Origin: Bacillota bacterium
GTDB lineage: Bacteria > Bacillota > Clostridia > Acetivibrionales > DTU013
Assembly: GCA_023409615.1 (NCBI GenBank)
Contig: JAEYRF010000247.1
Span: 1-7,101 of the forward strand
Length of the DNA stretch: 7,101 nt
Reading direction: 5' to 3'
Part shown: positions 1 through 5,078 of the stretch, piece by piece
How the letters are laid out: each line of letters starts with the position of its first letter
Numbering within the stretch: position 1 is the stretch's first letter
Program-made: the position numbers and the translations under genes
The notes under the pieces: generated by a model
Database searches by the model: none
The model's input: the letters and a program-made list of their open reading frames with translations, nothing else
What the model was told of the DNA's origin: nothing

Positions 1-2
1 CT

Positions 3-914
3 ACAGACGTGACAGCTGTAACGCCTTTATTACAAGTACCGGCCACCATATCGACGGGCGAGTATACCGCATCGTTGACGTTGACAGGTCTCAAAGCGAA
101 CTATCTTAAAGAAGGTCTTTCGCAAGGCAGTATCTTCCCGGATGATAGTGTCATGCCATATATCGTACTCAATGAAGCCGCATGCAAACAGTTTGCAACA
201 GACGATGATGATGTGAAAGAAGCAACTTCAGATACTGAAATGCCTGAGATCGGTTGGCTCAACGAGAACTTTGAAGTCCAGACTGGCGAAGGTGCGAAGG
301 TCGTTATATCCAAGGTCTGCGGTATTTTATCAAACGAAGACGAAGATGAAGATCAGGAGCCAGCGGCATATATCAGCCTGTCCGCGGCTAAAGCATTATT
401 ACAGCAAAGCACAGGCTATACCGGAATCAATGTGCGCGTAAGAAATATAGGTTGCACAGAAAGTATAGCTAAAGCGATTGCCAAGCTTGGCCTGTCGGTG
501 AGTAACTCTACCGATGAGCTGCAGGCCGGTTGGGACGCGGATACCAAAGAAATGACGTATCTTTTGGTCATTGGCGTGTTTGGGCTGGTCTGCGCATCCT
601 TTTTGTTGGGTGCATGGAGAAGGCTGTCTCTAAGCGAACAAAAAGATGAATGGGAAATGCTTAGGTGTCTCGGTATGAAGGAACGGGATATCCGCAGGGT
701 GTTTGCCGTCCAGGCCGGGATGCTGGCAGTTCTGGGGATTGCTGGCGGGATGCTCATAGCCATGGTGATTCCCTCGTTCCTTCTATCGGGTGAGGTGGGG
801 GATACAAGCTTCTTGCTGCCGATTCCATTTAACGTGATATTGGGTTGTGTGGTGGTCTGTGCAACGGCGGGAATTGTACCGGTTTTGGGCAGGCGCGGGC
901 AAGGCGGCAAATAA
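3..914 (+). CDS. FtsX-like ABC transporter permease, 3' part
   Basis: This is the C-terminal part of an FtsX/MacB-type permease, the membrane subunit of an ABC exporter or extracytoplasmic signalling complex. The frame is open from the first bases of the window, so the GTG at 9 is probably internal and the true start lies upstream. Counting from that GTG, residues 1-180 are soluble and acidic and fit the large extracytoplasmic domain. Three hydrophobic segments follow at about 182-203, 231-259 and 270-294. The basic loop between the first two contains a LRCLGMKERDIRR stretch, matching the FtsX-family pattern 'LR.LG....I'. The fold (TM1, large outer domain, TM2-4) agrees with what remains. The ATPase partner and TM1 are outside the window, so the substrate cannot be named. 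The gene ends with TAA, 112 bases before the next gene. Confidence 0.85.
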   Translation, partial: TDVTAVTPLLQVPATISTGEYTASLTLTGLKANYLKEGLSQGSIFPDDSVMPYIVLNEAACKQFATDDDDVKEATSDTEMPEIGWLNENFEVQTGEGAKVVISKVCGILSNEDEDEDQEPAAYISLSAAKALLQQSTGYTGINVRVRNIGCTESIAKAIAKLGLSVSNSTDELQAGWDADTKEMTYLLVIGVFGLVCASFLLGAWRRLSLSEQKDEWEMLRCLGMKERDIRRVFAVQAGMLAVLGIAGGMLIAMVIPSFLLSGEVGDTSFLLPIPFNVILGCVVVCATAGIVPVLGRRGQGGK

Positions 915-1026
915 GTTATATTAGCAGCGATATGGTATGTTCGACAGGTTTGTAGCAGGGGTAATCACTATACAGCCGTGACGCGTCTGTTCATTTTTTA
1001 GGGATATAGATTCGTGGGGGGATGAG

Positions 1027-1425
1027 ATGAAAATGATCGATGCGGAATTGACAAAAAGATCATATACCCTCGCTTGTTACGCCACAGGGCAGACGGATAT
1101 AGCGGAAGAAATGACGGGAGAGACACTTGTTCATAATCACCTAAACAGAAACACTGTCGAGACATTCGAATTATATGCAAGGCGGCTTTACCTCGAAGGG
1201 AAGCAGATTCTTGAGAGGCAACCGGGTATGTTGGGAGATTATTCGTCCATCGGTAATCATCAAATTGGAACGAGGATATTGACTGAGATGGATTGCAACG
1301 AACGTTTTCTGTTATTGCTGCGTTTCAGAGATGGCTTACCCATTCGGGAAGCCAGCGACATCTTGGGTATGTCTCTGCCTGCCGCACATCGGACGATGCA
1401 AAAGGCCATGAGCAGCTGCGAGTGA
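1027..1425 (+). CDS. Short ECF-like RNA polymerase sigma factor
   Basis: A 132-residue protein with the two-part layout of an ECF sigma factor. Residues about 12-62 resemble region 2 (an 'LACYATG..DIAEEMTGETL' stretch like the usual 'A...tGd..dAeDltQetf'). Residues about 88-130 resemble region 4, with a helix-turn-helix at about 106-127 (REASDILGMSLPAAHRTMQKA). At 132 residues it is shorter than typical ECF factors (about 160-200), and the linker and region 2 are reduced, so promoter -10 recognition may be weak. The start ATG at 1027 follows a G-rich run (1016-1021) and a GATGAG stretch. No anti-sigma gene is visible nearby. The unknown gene at 1482 follows after 56 bases on the same strand and may be co-transcribed. 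The family is well supported by region 4; the regulon is unknown. Confidence 0.7.
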   Translation: MKMIDAELTKRSYTLACYATGQTDIAEEMTGETLVHNHLNRNTVETFELYARRLYLEGKQILERQPGMLGDYSSIGNHQIGTRILTEMDCNERFLLLLRFRDGLPIREASDILGMSLPAAHRTMQKAMSSCE

Positions 1426-1465
1426 TTTGATAACGTCATATAATGAGCGTTTAAAATCTATATTT

Positions 1466-1473
1466 GGGGGAGG
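1466..1473 (+). promoter_or_regulatory. Shine-Dalgarno deciding a TTG start
   Basis: GGGGGAGG lies inside the first codons of the longest frame. It sits 8 bases before TTG 1482 (5 before TTG 1479). It therefore argues against the upstream TTG at 1464 and for a start at 1482 or 1479. Confidence 0.6.
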
Positions 1474-1481
1474 TGGTTTTG

Positions 1482-2168
1482 TTGTGTCTCATAGAAGAAC
1501 GGGATATTCTGGTGAGAACTAGTTTTGATTGGTATCTCCAAAAGCTTTGGGAAAAGCTACGCATTCTGCGCTTTGTCATAAAGCGTAAAATGACCCGTGA
1601 AAAGCCGATCGTATGGGATGAGGAAAGCATGAAGGAAGCTGATGGATTGGATGATGAAGAATCTTTTACGTTTACCGGGCCGAACTTTAATCCTGCGGTT
1701 ACCGCACTGTTTTCAAGGGACTATGCGCACCCTCTAAACCTTATTAGCAGACGTGGTATTCGAGAGATACGCGAAATGGTACAAAAAGATTGCCGATTTC
1801 TAGTTGAACTTGGATATACGGACTTTGTTTCCAATTACGGAGATAAATATGGAATGATAGCCCTATCGGAACTGGTGCACCTTAAAAAGACGCTATACCC
1901 TCATATAAATCTGTATTACGGAAAGCTCTACAGTGAACATGCGCGCTGCTTCACGCCTTTTGACTTCATACAGATGGTGATAACGTGTGGTGAAACCGGT
2001 ACAAAGTTTGTCGGGAGTATGCACCCGGCCAAGTTCATAGAAAAGGTTGTCTGGCGAGCATCCCACTTATCCTACGAGCATGGACTTATGGAAATAGACA
2101 ATGAAATGCCAAGTAGTATGCTGACTCATTTCGCAATATGGCTGATTGAACGGTACCGAGAAGGTTGA
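1482..2168 (+). CDS. Unknown protein, possible divergent SLOG/YpsA-like (DUF1273) fold
   Basis: A frame opens at TTG 1464, but the Shine-Dalgarno GGGGGAGG (1466-1473) lies downstream of that codon. Translation therefore more likely starts at TTG 1482 (8 bases after GGAGG) or TTG 1479, giving about 228 residues. The N-terminal 60 residues are charged with no clear domain. Residues about 92-205 show an order of motifs I associate with DUF1273/YpsA-type SLOG proteins: a helix (IREIREMVQKD), then LVELGYTDFV, a turn, a helix rich in ALSELVHLKK, YPHINLYYGKLY, a further strand (FIQMVITCGE), and FIEKVVWRASHL where the family has 'RN..mvd.sd.li'. The glycine-rich ligand loop expected after the first strand is degenerate (NYGDKYG, about 118-124), so ligand binding may be lost. 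This assignment is by pattern memory only. No signal peptide or membrane segment is seen. Confidence 0.45.
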   Translation: MCLIEERDILVRTSFDWYLQKLWEKLRILRFVIKRKMTREKPIVWDEESMKEADGLDDEESFTFTGPNFNPAVTALFSRDYAHPLNLISRRGIREIREMVQKDCRFLVELGYTDFVSNYGDKYGMIALSELVHLKKTLYPHINLYYGKLYSEHARCFTPFDFIQMVITCGETGTKFVGSMHPAKFIEKVVWRASHLSYEHGLMEIDNEMPSSMLTHFAIWLIERYREG

Positions 2169-2535
2169 TTTTCTACAGGGCAAGACTTATGCGCTACACG
2201 TATGGAGTTTATTTATAACAACACACAATGTTTCTTGGAAGACTTCATCAACACCACCTTTAGTAAATTCTTATTTATAGCTTCTAATTTTGGATGAAAA
2301 CATCTGCTAACATTCATTCAAATTTTGCTTTGTGCTAGATCCATTTATATTCCTTTTAATACTCAGTAGTCTATCAACATCTTGAGGAATTTATTTTGAA
2401 AAAGTTATGAAAGATTTCTGTGTCTTCAGAAATGTATATAGTAGAGGATATTTTCACAGGAAGCGACTAATGAAGATACGGAAATGTTGGGCAGACCCGC
2501 TGAATACTGCTTGTTGGACGGAGAATATGAGTTTT
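2169..2535. other. AT-rich intergenic stretch, no gene recognised
   Basis: About 370 bases between the SLOG-like gene and a terminator. It is visibly more AT-rich than the flanking genes. Both strands are full of stop codons; the only noticeable reading is a minus-strand fragment of about 35 codons near 2205-2315 that matches nothing I know. A GCAG/CTGC hairpin near 2490-2508 precedes the terminator and might be part of a short leader, but nothing more can be supported. Confidence 0.6.
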
Positions 2536-2577
2536 TTTGTATCGCTATTCTGAGATGGCGATACTTTTTTATTTTTG
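2536..2577 (+). terminator. Intrinsic terminator
   Basis: GTATCGC (2539-2545) pairs with GCGATAC (2558-2564). The stem extends inward by three more pairs, one of them a G-T, to a 6-base loop, TCTGAG. A tail of TTTTTTATTTTT (2565-2576) follows directly. This is the most canonical terminator in the window. It ends only about 8 bases before the Shine-Dalgarno of the short ORF at 2597, so it could act as a leader attenuator for that ORF rather than as the end of the SLOG-like gene 370 bases upstream. Confidence 0.85.
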
Positions 2578-2596
2578 ATAAATTAAGGAGTCAAAT

Positions 2597-2825
2597 ATGG
2601 AGAGCCAACAAGAAGCCCCAGCCCCCCTTTGCTAAAGATGTTAAGACGCAAGAAACCGTCCGGCATTCAGAAAAGCAGAATCCTGGTTTGCGACAGGCTG
2701 CATGTTCGGAGCGGTACATATCGGCTTCCAGCATTCGCTGCACCATGTATATCAATCATAAGTCGAGAGATGAACTACACTTGAAACAATTTCGCTATCT
2801 AGGCCAACTAATGACCTGTAAATAA
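2597..2825 (+). pseudogene. Short broken ORF, possible remnant of a TnpW-like transposon ORF
   Basis: AAGGAG (2585-2590) is placed 6 bases before ATG 2597, a convincing initiation site, yet the frame gives only 12 codons (MESQQEAPAPLC) before TAA at 2633. The break falls right after a run of six C residues (2622-2627). A one-base change in the run joins the start to one of two longer frames. One of them (…PFAKDVKTQETVRH…KQNPGL…) stays open to 2825 and recalls the N-terminal part of small transposon-encoded TnpW-type proteins of clostridial elements. I do not recognise the C-terminal half in any frame. This reads as a frameshifted, decayed small ORF. The alternative is a real 12-codon peptide following a leader terminator. 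The TnpW link is from memory and weak. Confidence 0.3.
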
Positions 2826-2830
2826 ATAAA

Positions 2831-2920
2831 AGAGCTCAGGGCAAACCCGTTGAAAAACGGCGGCGCAAAGCCATAGGGTCTAAGGCGTTTTCAAACGCTA
2901 TGATAGCCTGGCTGCCAGAA
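2831..2920 (+). ncRNA. Cyclic-di-GMP-I (GEMM-I) riboswitch aptamer
   Basis: The conserved GEMM-I signature is present in order. CAGGGCAAACC (2837-2847) comes first, then a helix CCGTT/AACGG (2847-2851 with 2856-2860) capped by a GAAA tetraloop (2852-2855), then CGCAAAGCC (2864-2872). The second arm follows (GGGTCTAAGG, then GCGTT 2885-2889 with AACGC 2894-2898), and last the 3' conserved element ATAGCCTGGCTGCC (2903-2916), equivalent to the family's 'GTAGCGGGGTTACC'. The aptamer binds c-di-GMP, and the tetraloop and its receptor dock the two arms. Expression-platform hairpins lie at 2928-2957 and 3006-3030. The first possible target is the 13-codon ORF at 3041. I see no convincing promoter immediately upstream. 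Confidence 0.9.
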
Positions 2921-2927
2921 ACCGTGC

Positions 2928-2957
2928 AGGCTTGCCCTCTTGTATGAGGGTGAGCCT
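2928..2957 (+). promoter_or_regulatory. Hairpin in the riboswitch expression platform
   Basis: AGGCT (2928-2932) pairs with AGCCT (2953-2957) and CCCTC (2935-2939) with GAGGG (2946-2950). The two stems are joined by tandem G-T pairs, making a 12-bp stem with the 6-base loop TTGTAT. It starts 11 bases after the aptamer ends. The following TTTACTGTCTTT is a poor U-tract, so it is a weak terminator at best and may instead be a switching element. Confidence 0.55.
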
Positions 2958-3005
2958 TTACTGTCTTTACGGCTTTTGACGGTCTATCAGGATACGAGAT
3001 ACAGG

Positions 3006-3030
3006 CTTTCGCTTCATAGCCCAGCGAAAG
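3006..3030 (+). promoter_or_regulatory. Hairpin masking the Shine-Dalgarno of the 13-codon ORF
   Basis: CTTTCGCT (3006-3013) pairs perfectly with AGCGAAAG (3023-3030) across a 9-base loop. The 3' arm overlaps the Shine-Dalgarno GAAAGGAG (3026-3033), which lies 7 bases before ATG 3041. This is the arrangement expected for translational control by the c-di-GMP aptamer upstream. The coupling itself is inferred. Confidence 0.6.
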
Positions 3031-3040
3031 GAGTATCTCC

Positions 3041-3082
3041 ATGAATACATCGTACTTATCTCACATGCTGAGGCCGAAATAA
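3041..3082 (+). CDS. 13-codon ORF downstream of the riboswitch (leader peptide or truncated gene)
   Basis: ATG 3041 follows a near-ideal Shine-Dalgarno (AAAGGAG, 3027-3033) at 7 bases and encodes MNTSYLSHMLRPK, then TAA. It is the first translatable frame after the c-di-GMP-I aptamer and has its own ribosome-site hairpin, so initiation here is probably real. It has no domain and no recognised relative. Three readings fit. It may be a genuine short regulated peptide. It may be the 5' stub of a longer host gene cut off by the mobile element downstream. Or it may be a leader ORF coupled to something further on. No frame continues past 3082, and the next convincing gene starts 256 bases later, beyond a terminator. 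Confidence 0.45.
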   Translation: MNTSYLSHMLRPK

Positions 3083-3097
3083 GGACAGCATATACTG

Positions 3098-3121
3098 CTT
3101 ATACAGCTTTTCTCTTATACA
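3098..3121. repeat. Two direct repeats CTTATACA
   Basis: CTTATACA occurs at 3098-3105 and 3114-3121, start-to-start distance 16 bases, with a related ATATAC just before the first copy. They lie between the riboswitch-linked ORF and the sigma-like gene, near where the left end of the element could be. They could be a regulator or recombinase binding site, or chance in AT-rich DNA. Confidence 0.3.
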
Positions 3122-3210
3122 AATAAATAATCATATCAACGCGTGTATGATGGAAGATTGTCGTCGCAAATGTAGCCGAGTGCTTCCAGACATAAGAAAT
3201 ATTTGCGCGC

Positions 3211-3246
3211 ATACCCGACTGAGCTTTTTTCGGTCGGGTATTTTTG
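3211..3246 (+). terminator. Leader terminator upstream of the sigma-like gene
   Basis: ATACCCGACTG (3211-3221) pairs with CGGTCGGGTAT (3231-3241), 11 bp with one G-T pair and a 9-base loop, followed by TTTTTG. It is a good intrinsic terminator. It lies 92 bases before the start of the sigma-like gene, with no supported gene ending just before it except the 13-codon ORF. It either ends the riboswitch transcript or attenuates the sigma-like gene. Confidence 0.75.
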
Positions 3247-3284
3247 TACCTATTCTTGTGGTAGAAACGCCACACTGCCACAGT

Positions 3285-3329
3285 CCTCCGTTTTGTCTGA
3301 CTTTTTTCAGATTTCAGAATAAACGGAGG
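3285..3329 (+). promoter_or_regulatory. Hairpin sequestering the ribosome binding site of the sigma-like gene
   Basis: CCTCCGTTT (3285-3293) is perfectly complementary to AAACGGAGG (3321-3329), whose GGAGG is the Shine-Dalgarno 8 bases before ATG 3338. An inner stem TCTGA/TCAGA (3296-3300 with 3307-3311) can form. A second copy of TCAGA at 3314-3318 offers an alternative pairing. When folded, the Shine-Dalgarno is fully buried. Confidence 0.6.
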
Positions 3330-3337
3330 TAAATAAA

Positions 3338-3817
3338 ATGGAGGAGTATTATCCCAAGCGCAGAAAGGATAAGTATAACCCGTATACGATCACAGAACGA
3401 AACGACTGCAATTTCATATCATTTCAAGATGGCCAGGGCATGCCACATGAGATTGAAATCACAAGGGCCCTCTACAATCTGTTTGATGCTTTTGAATTGC
3501 ATGATTTATCCTACCTCAACAAGGTGGACAGGCATGTCGAGCAATCGGAGCTAACAGAAGCCACTTTGTACAAAAGAGCATTTTCAACGCCGGAATCAAC
3601 AGAGGAGCTAGTCCTTGCATCCATTGAAAATGAACTGCTACATAGAGCAATAGGCAGACTGTCTGAAACAAAGCGTCGAAGGCTAATGCTTTACTATTTT
3701 GGCGAATTGACATATGAACAGATTGCAATGATGGAAGGATGTACGTTTCAGGCTGTGGCGAAATCCGTAAAAGCGGCAGAAAAAACAATTAAAAAGTTTT
3801 TTGATCAACAGGGTTGA
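3338..3817 (+). CDS. Sigma-70 region 4-like regulator of a mobile element
   Basis: A 159-residue protein of the small sigma-70-like type common in clostridial conjugative and mobilizable elements. The C-terminal part (about 95-156) is a region 4 domain: an RLSETKRRRLMLYYFGELTYEQIA stretch split between a helix and the first part of the helix-turn-helix, then MMEGCTFQAVAKSVKAAEKT as the recognition part, and a basic tail. The N-terminal 90 residues are polar and carry no clear region 2, so it may bind DNA without acting as a full sigma factor. ATG 3338 has GGAGG 8 bases upstream, inside a hairpin, with a terminator further up, so expression may be controlled at two levels. The stop is followed by another hairpin with a T-tail. 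In related elements such genes sit near excisionase, relaxase and recombinase genes; here no relaxase follows. Confidence 0.75.
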   Translation: MEEYYPKRRKDKYNPYTITERNDCNFISFQDGQGMPHEIEITRALYNLFDAFELHDLSYLNKVDRHVEQSELTEATLYKRAFSTPESTEELVLASIENELLHRAIGRLSETKRRRLMLYYFGELTYEQIAMMEGCTFQAVAKSVKAAEKTIKKFFDQQG

Positions 3818-3834
3818 AAAACAGCTTCTAAGTG

Positions 3835-3880
3835 AGGAAACAGGTGAATAGATTAAAGTCCCTTTGCCTGTTCCTATTTT
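3835..3880 (+). terminator. Hairpin with T-tail after the sigma-like gene, with a competing fold
   Basis: AGGAAACAGG (3835-3844) pairs with CCTGTTCCT (3867-3875) with one bulged A and a 22-base loop, then ATTTT (3876-3880). It is placed 18 bases after the stop codon, as expected of a terminator. The 3' arm can pair instead with downstream DNA: GCCT (3866-3869) with AGGC (3886-3889), reinforced by CCC/GGG outside. That fold would open the terminator, an attenuator-like arrangement. Confidence 0.45.
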
Positions 3881-3986
3881 ACGGAGGCAGGGAGTTCCTT
3901 GAAAATCGAATACCTATTTCATCAGGTACGTTCCCATTGCCGCCGTGATGAGCGGCAGCCACATTAGCGATGCGCCATGACCTGAA

Positions 3987-4257
3987 GAACAGGAAGCAAA
4001 CAGATTTGCACTTTATTTATTTCGGTCTGTGCTTGCCCTTGTTCCTAAGCGAGCGGAATCCTCCGGCTATCAATACCGGGTTGCCTCCGGTACGGCCATA
4101 ACCATGCAATGGGGTTAATGATACTCCCGTCCAGTCACAGCCCCGCATACGCGGGAACACGCAATGAGGGCGGCTCTGTGAGAACCACAGTTGGGGTGAG
4201 ATTCCCGTGGAGCTAGTATGCAGCTAGCCGCCTGATGATTTCCCGTGATGCTCCGGG
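3987..4257 (+). ncRNA. Hairpin-rich non-coding region, candidate structured RNA or transfer-origin region
   Basis: This part of the 596-base gap between the sigma-like gene and mazF has no supported ORF but at least eight consecutive stems. GAACA..GG..AAGCA..CAGA (3987-4004) pairs with TCTG..TGCTT..CC..TGTTC to 4044. TACCGG (4074-4079) pairs with CCGGTA (4087-4092). TAACC (4099-4103) pairs with GGTTA (4113-4117). CCCGC (4142-4146) pairs with GCGGG (4151-4155). A 7-bp helix GGCGGCT (4169-4175)/AGCCGCC (4226-4232) encloses CTGTG/CACAG (4176-4190), a GGG/CCC arm and AGCT/AGCT (4211-4225). CCCG (4242-4245) pairs with CGGG (4254-4257). It is more GC-rich than the recombinase region. I recognise no Rfam family in it. 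No group II domain V, IscB-type ORF or reverse transcriptase is present. The strand is assumed from the neighbours. It could instead act as DNA, for example as an origin of transfer. Confidence 0.45.
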
Positions 4258-4290
4258 GTGTCGAGGACAAATTGGAGCGTTTGAATATAC

Positions 4291-4368
4291 AGGACAGGCC
4301 CAAGACAGATTTTTGAGGGATATATTCCCTTATATCTTCTCAATCATAAAAGCTCTGCGGCCTGTCTT
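4291..4368 (+). promoter_or_regulatory. Long inverted repeat just upstream of mazF
   Basis: AGGACAGGCC (4291-4300) pairs with GGCCTGTCTT (4359-4368), 10 bp with one G-T pair. The 58-base interior carries its own stems, GATATA/TATATC around a TTCCCT loop and GATT..GAG/CTC..AATC around that. It ends 32 bases before the mazF Shine-Dalgarno. The short T-tract (CTTTA) makes it a poor terminator. A leader attenuator, an operator or a DNA site for a mobilization protein are all possible. Confidence 0.5.
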
Positions 4369-4413
4369 TACATATCCAGAGAGGATGTGAATATTCACAG
4401 GGAGGCCGAACCA

Positions 4414-4782
4414 ATGACAAGACCCATTTTGCGCGGCGAAATTTACCGCGCCGATTTAAACCCCATTGTGGGCAGTGAACAGGGCGGCATTCGCCCGGTT
4501 CTCGTAATTCAAAACGACATCGGCAACAAGCACAGTCCCACCGTAATCGTTGCGGCAATCACCAGCAAAGACAAACCCTGTTTACCTACACACATACTCC
4601 TTGCGGGCTTACAGACCCTTGGACGTAATTCCATCGCGCTATTGGAGCAAATCAGGACAATAGATAAGTGTCGGCTTATTGAATACATCGGCAGTGTAGG
4701 CGCAGAAACGATGAAGGCGGTTGATACGGCGTTGACAGTGAGCGTGGGCATAAGGAGCGAGACGTTTCCGAAGATCAAGTAA
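4414..4782 (+). CDS. mazF: MazF/PemK-family endoribonuclease toxin, no adjacent antitoxin
   Basis: A 122-residue MazF-type mRNA interferase, which cuts single-stranded RNA at short sequence motifs. The frame is open from GTG 4387, but GGGAGG (4400-4405) lies 8 bases before ATG 4414, which I take as the start. The family core is intact. Residues 7-15 read RGEIYRADL, residues 19-29 read VGSEQGGIRPV with Arg27 at the catalytic position, and Thr50 lies in AAITSK (the equivalents of Arg25 and Thr48 in Bacillus MazF). ALLEQIRTIDK and an IG near the C-terminal helix follow. Length and motifs argue for an active enzyme. There is no MazE-like gene upstream: the preceding 596 bases are hairpin-rich and non-coding. 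The 61-codon ORF downstream does not look like an antitoxin. MazF orphans of this kind are seen in clostridial mobile elements, where they may aid element maintenance. Confidence 0.92.
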   Translation: MTRPILRGEIYRADLNPIVGSEQGGIRPVLVIQNDIGNKHSPTVIVAAITSKDKPCLPTHILLAGLQTLGRNSIALLEQIRTIDKCRLIEYIGSVGAETMKAVDTALTVSVGIRSETFPKIK

Positions 4783-4892
4783 CAAAACCTAGCTTTAAAC
4801 GGTGAGGGAATAAGTACGACATACTGTATTAACTGAAGGTTTGCACCTTTGCTTGTTATATTGAGGTTTTTTTATAATTGAGGAGGCTTAAT

Positions 4893-5078
4893 ATGACTAC
4901 CGAAAATAAGCTAAACATTAAGGTCATTACAAATGTACCTTCCCCAAAGGCATTGTATGATTTTCGGGAAAAATTAGTTGAAATTCAAAACAAATTAAGC
5001 CTTATTAATGAATGTTCAGAGGCGAAGCGAGGTGACACAAAACATGCCTTTGATAAGTTCAGAATGCCAGAAATATGA
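4893..5078 (+). CDS. Small protein encoded immediately upstream of, and overlapping, the recombinase
   Basis: A 61-residue polar protein. AGGAGG (4881-4886) is 6 bases before ATG 4893, which fixes the start in preference to an upstream ATG at 4878 that overlaps the ribosome site. The sequence has a strand-like ITNVPSPKALYDF motif followed by a helix (REKLVEIQNKL) and a charged tail ending in MPEI. I have no named family for it, though short ORFs of this look often precede large serine recombinases in clostridial elements. Its end overlaps the reconstructed recombinase start by 35 bases (5044-5078), which implies translational coupling and perhaps a role with the recombinase, for example as an accessory or directionality factor. 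That role is an inference. It is not MazE-like. Confidence 0.65.
   Translation: MTTENKLNIKVITNVPSPKALYDFREKLVEIQNKLSLINECSEAKRGDTKHAFDKFRMPEI

Noticed and set aside
2484..2825. 113-codon frame beginning at ATG 2484
   Set aside because: Its first part runs through a strong terminator and has no ribosome site. Only the part after about 2600 may contain a real remnant.
2928..2969. Riboswitch hairpin as a full intrinsic terminator
   Set aside because: The stem is strong but the following TTTACTGTCTTT lacks a proper U-tract. The Shine-Dalgarno hairpin downstream points to control of translation.
3147..3332. 61-codon plus-strand frame
   Set aside because: No Shine-Dalgarno. It spans the leader terminator and the ribosome-site hairpin, and its sequence is rich in His, Cys and Phe without family resemblance.
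3844..3945. 33-codon frame from GTG 3844 with a GAGGAA upstream
   Set aside because: It lies across the two competing hairpins and the coding signal is weak, so I read it as non-coding.
3987..4368. Group II intron, retron or IscB-type guide RNA
   Set aside because: No domain V-like hairpin, reverse transcriptase or IscB/TnpB-like ORF is present in the window.
4115..4558. Minus-strand frames opposite the structured region and mazF
   Set aside because: They are complements of hairpin-rich DNA and of the mazF gene, with no ribosome sites or recognisable domains.
4850..4878. TTGCTT and TATAAT with 18-base spacing before the 61-codon ORF
   Set aside because: Transcription would start at about 4885, inside the Shine-Dalgarno of the ORF, so it cannot serve as its promoter. 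The match is probably chance in an AT-rich tract.
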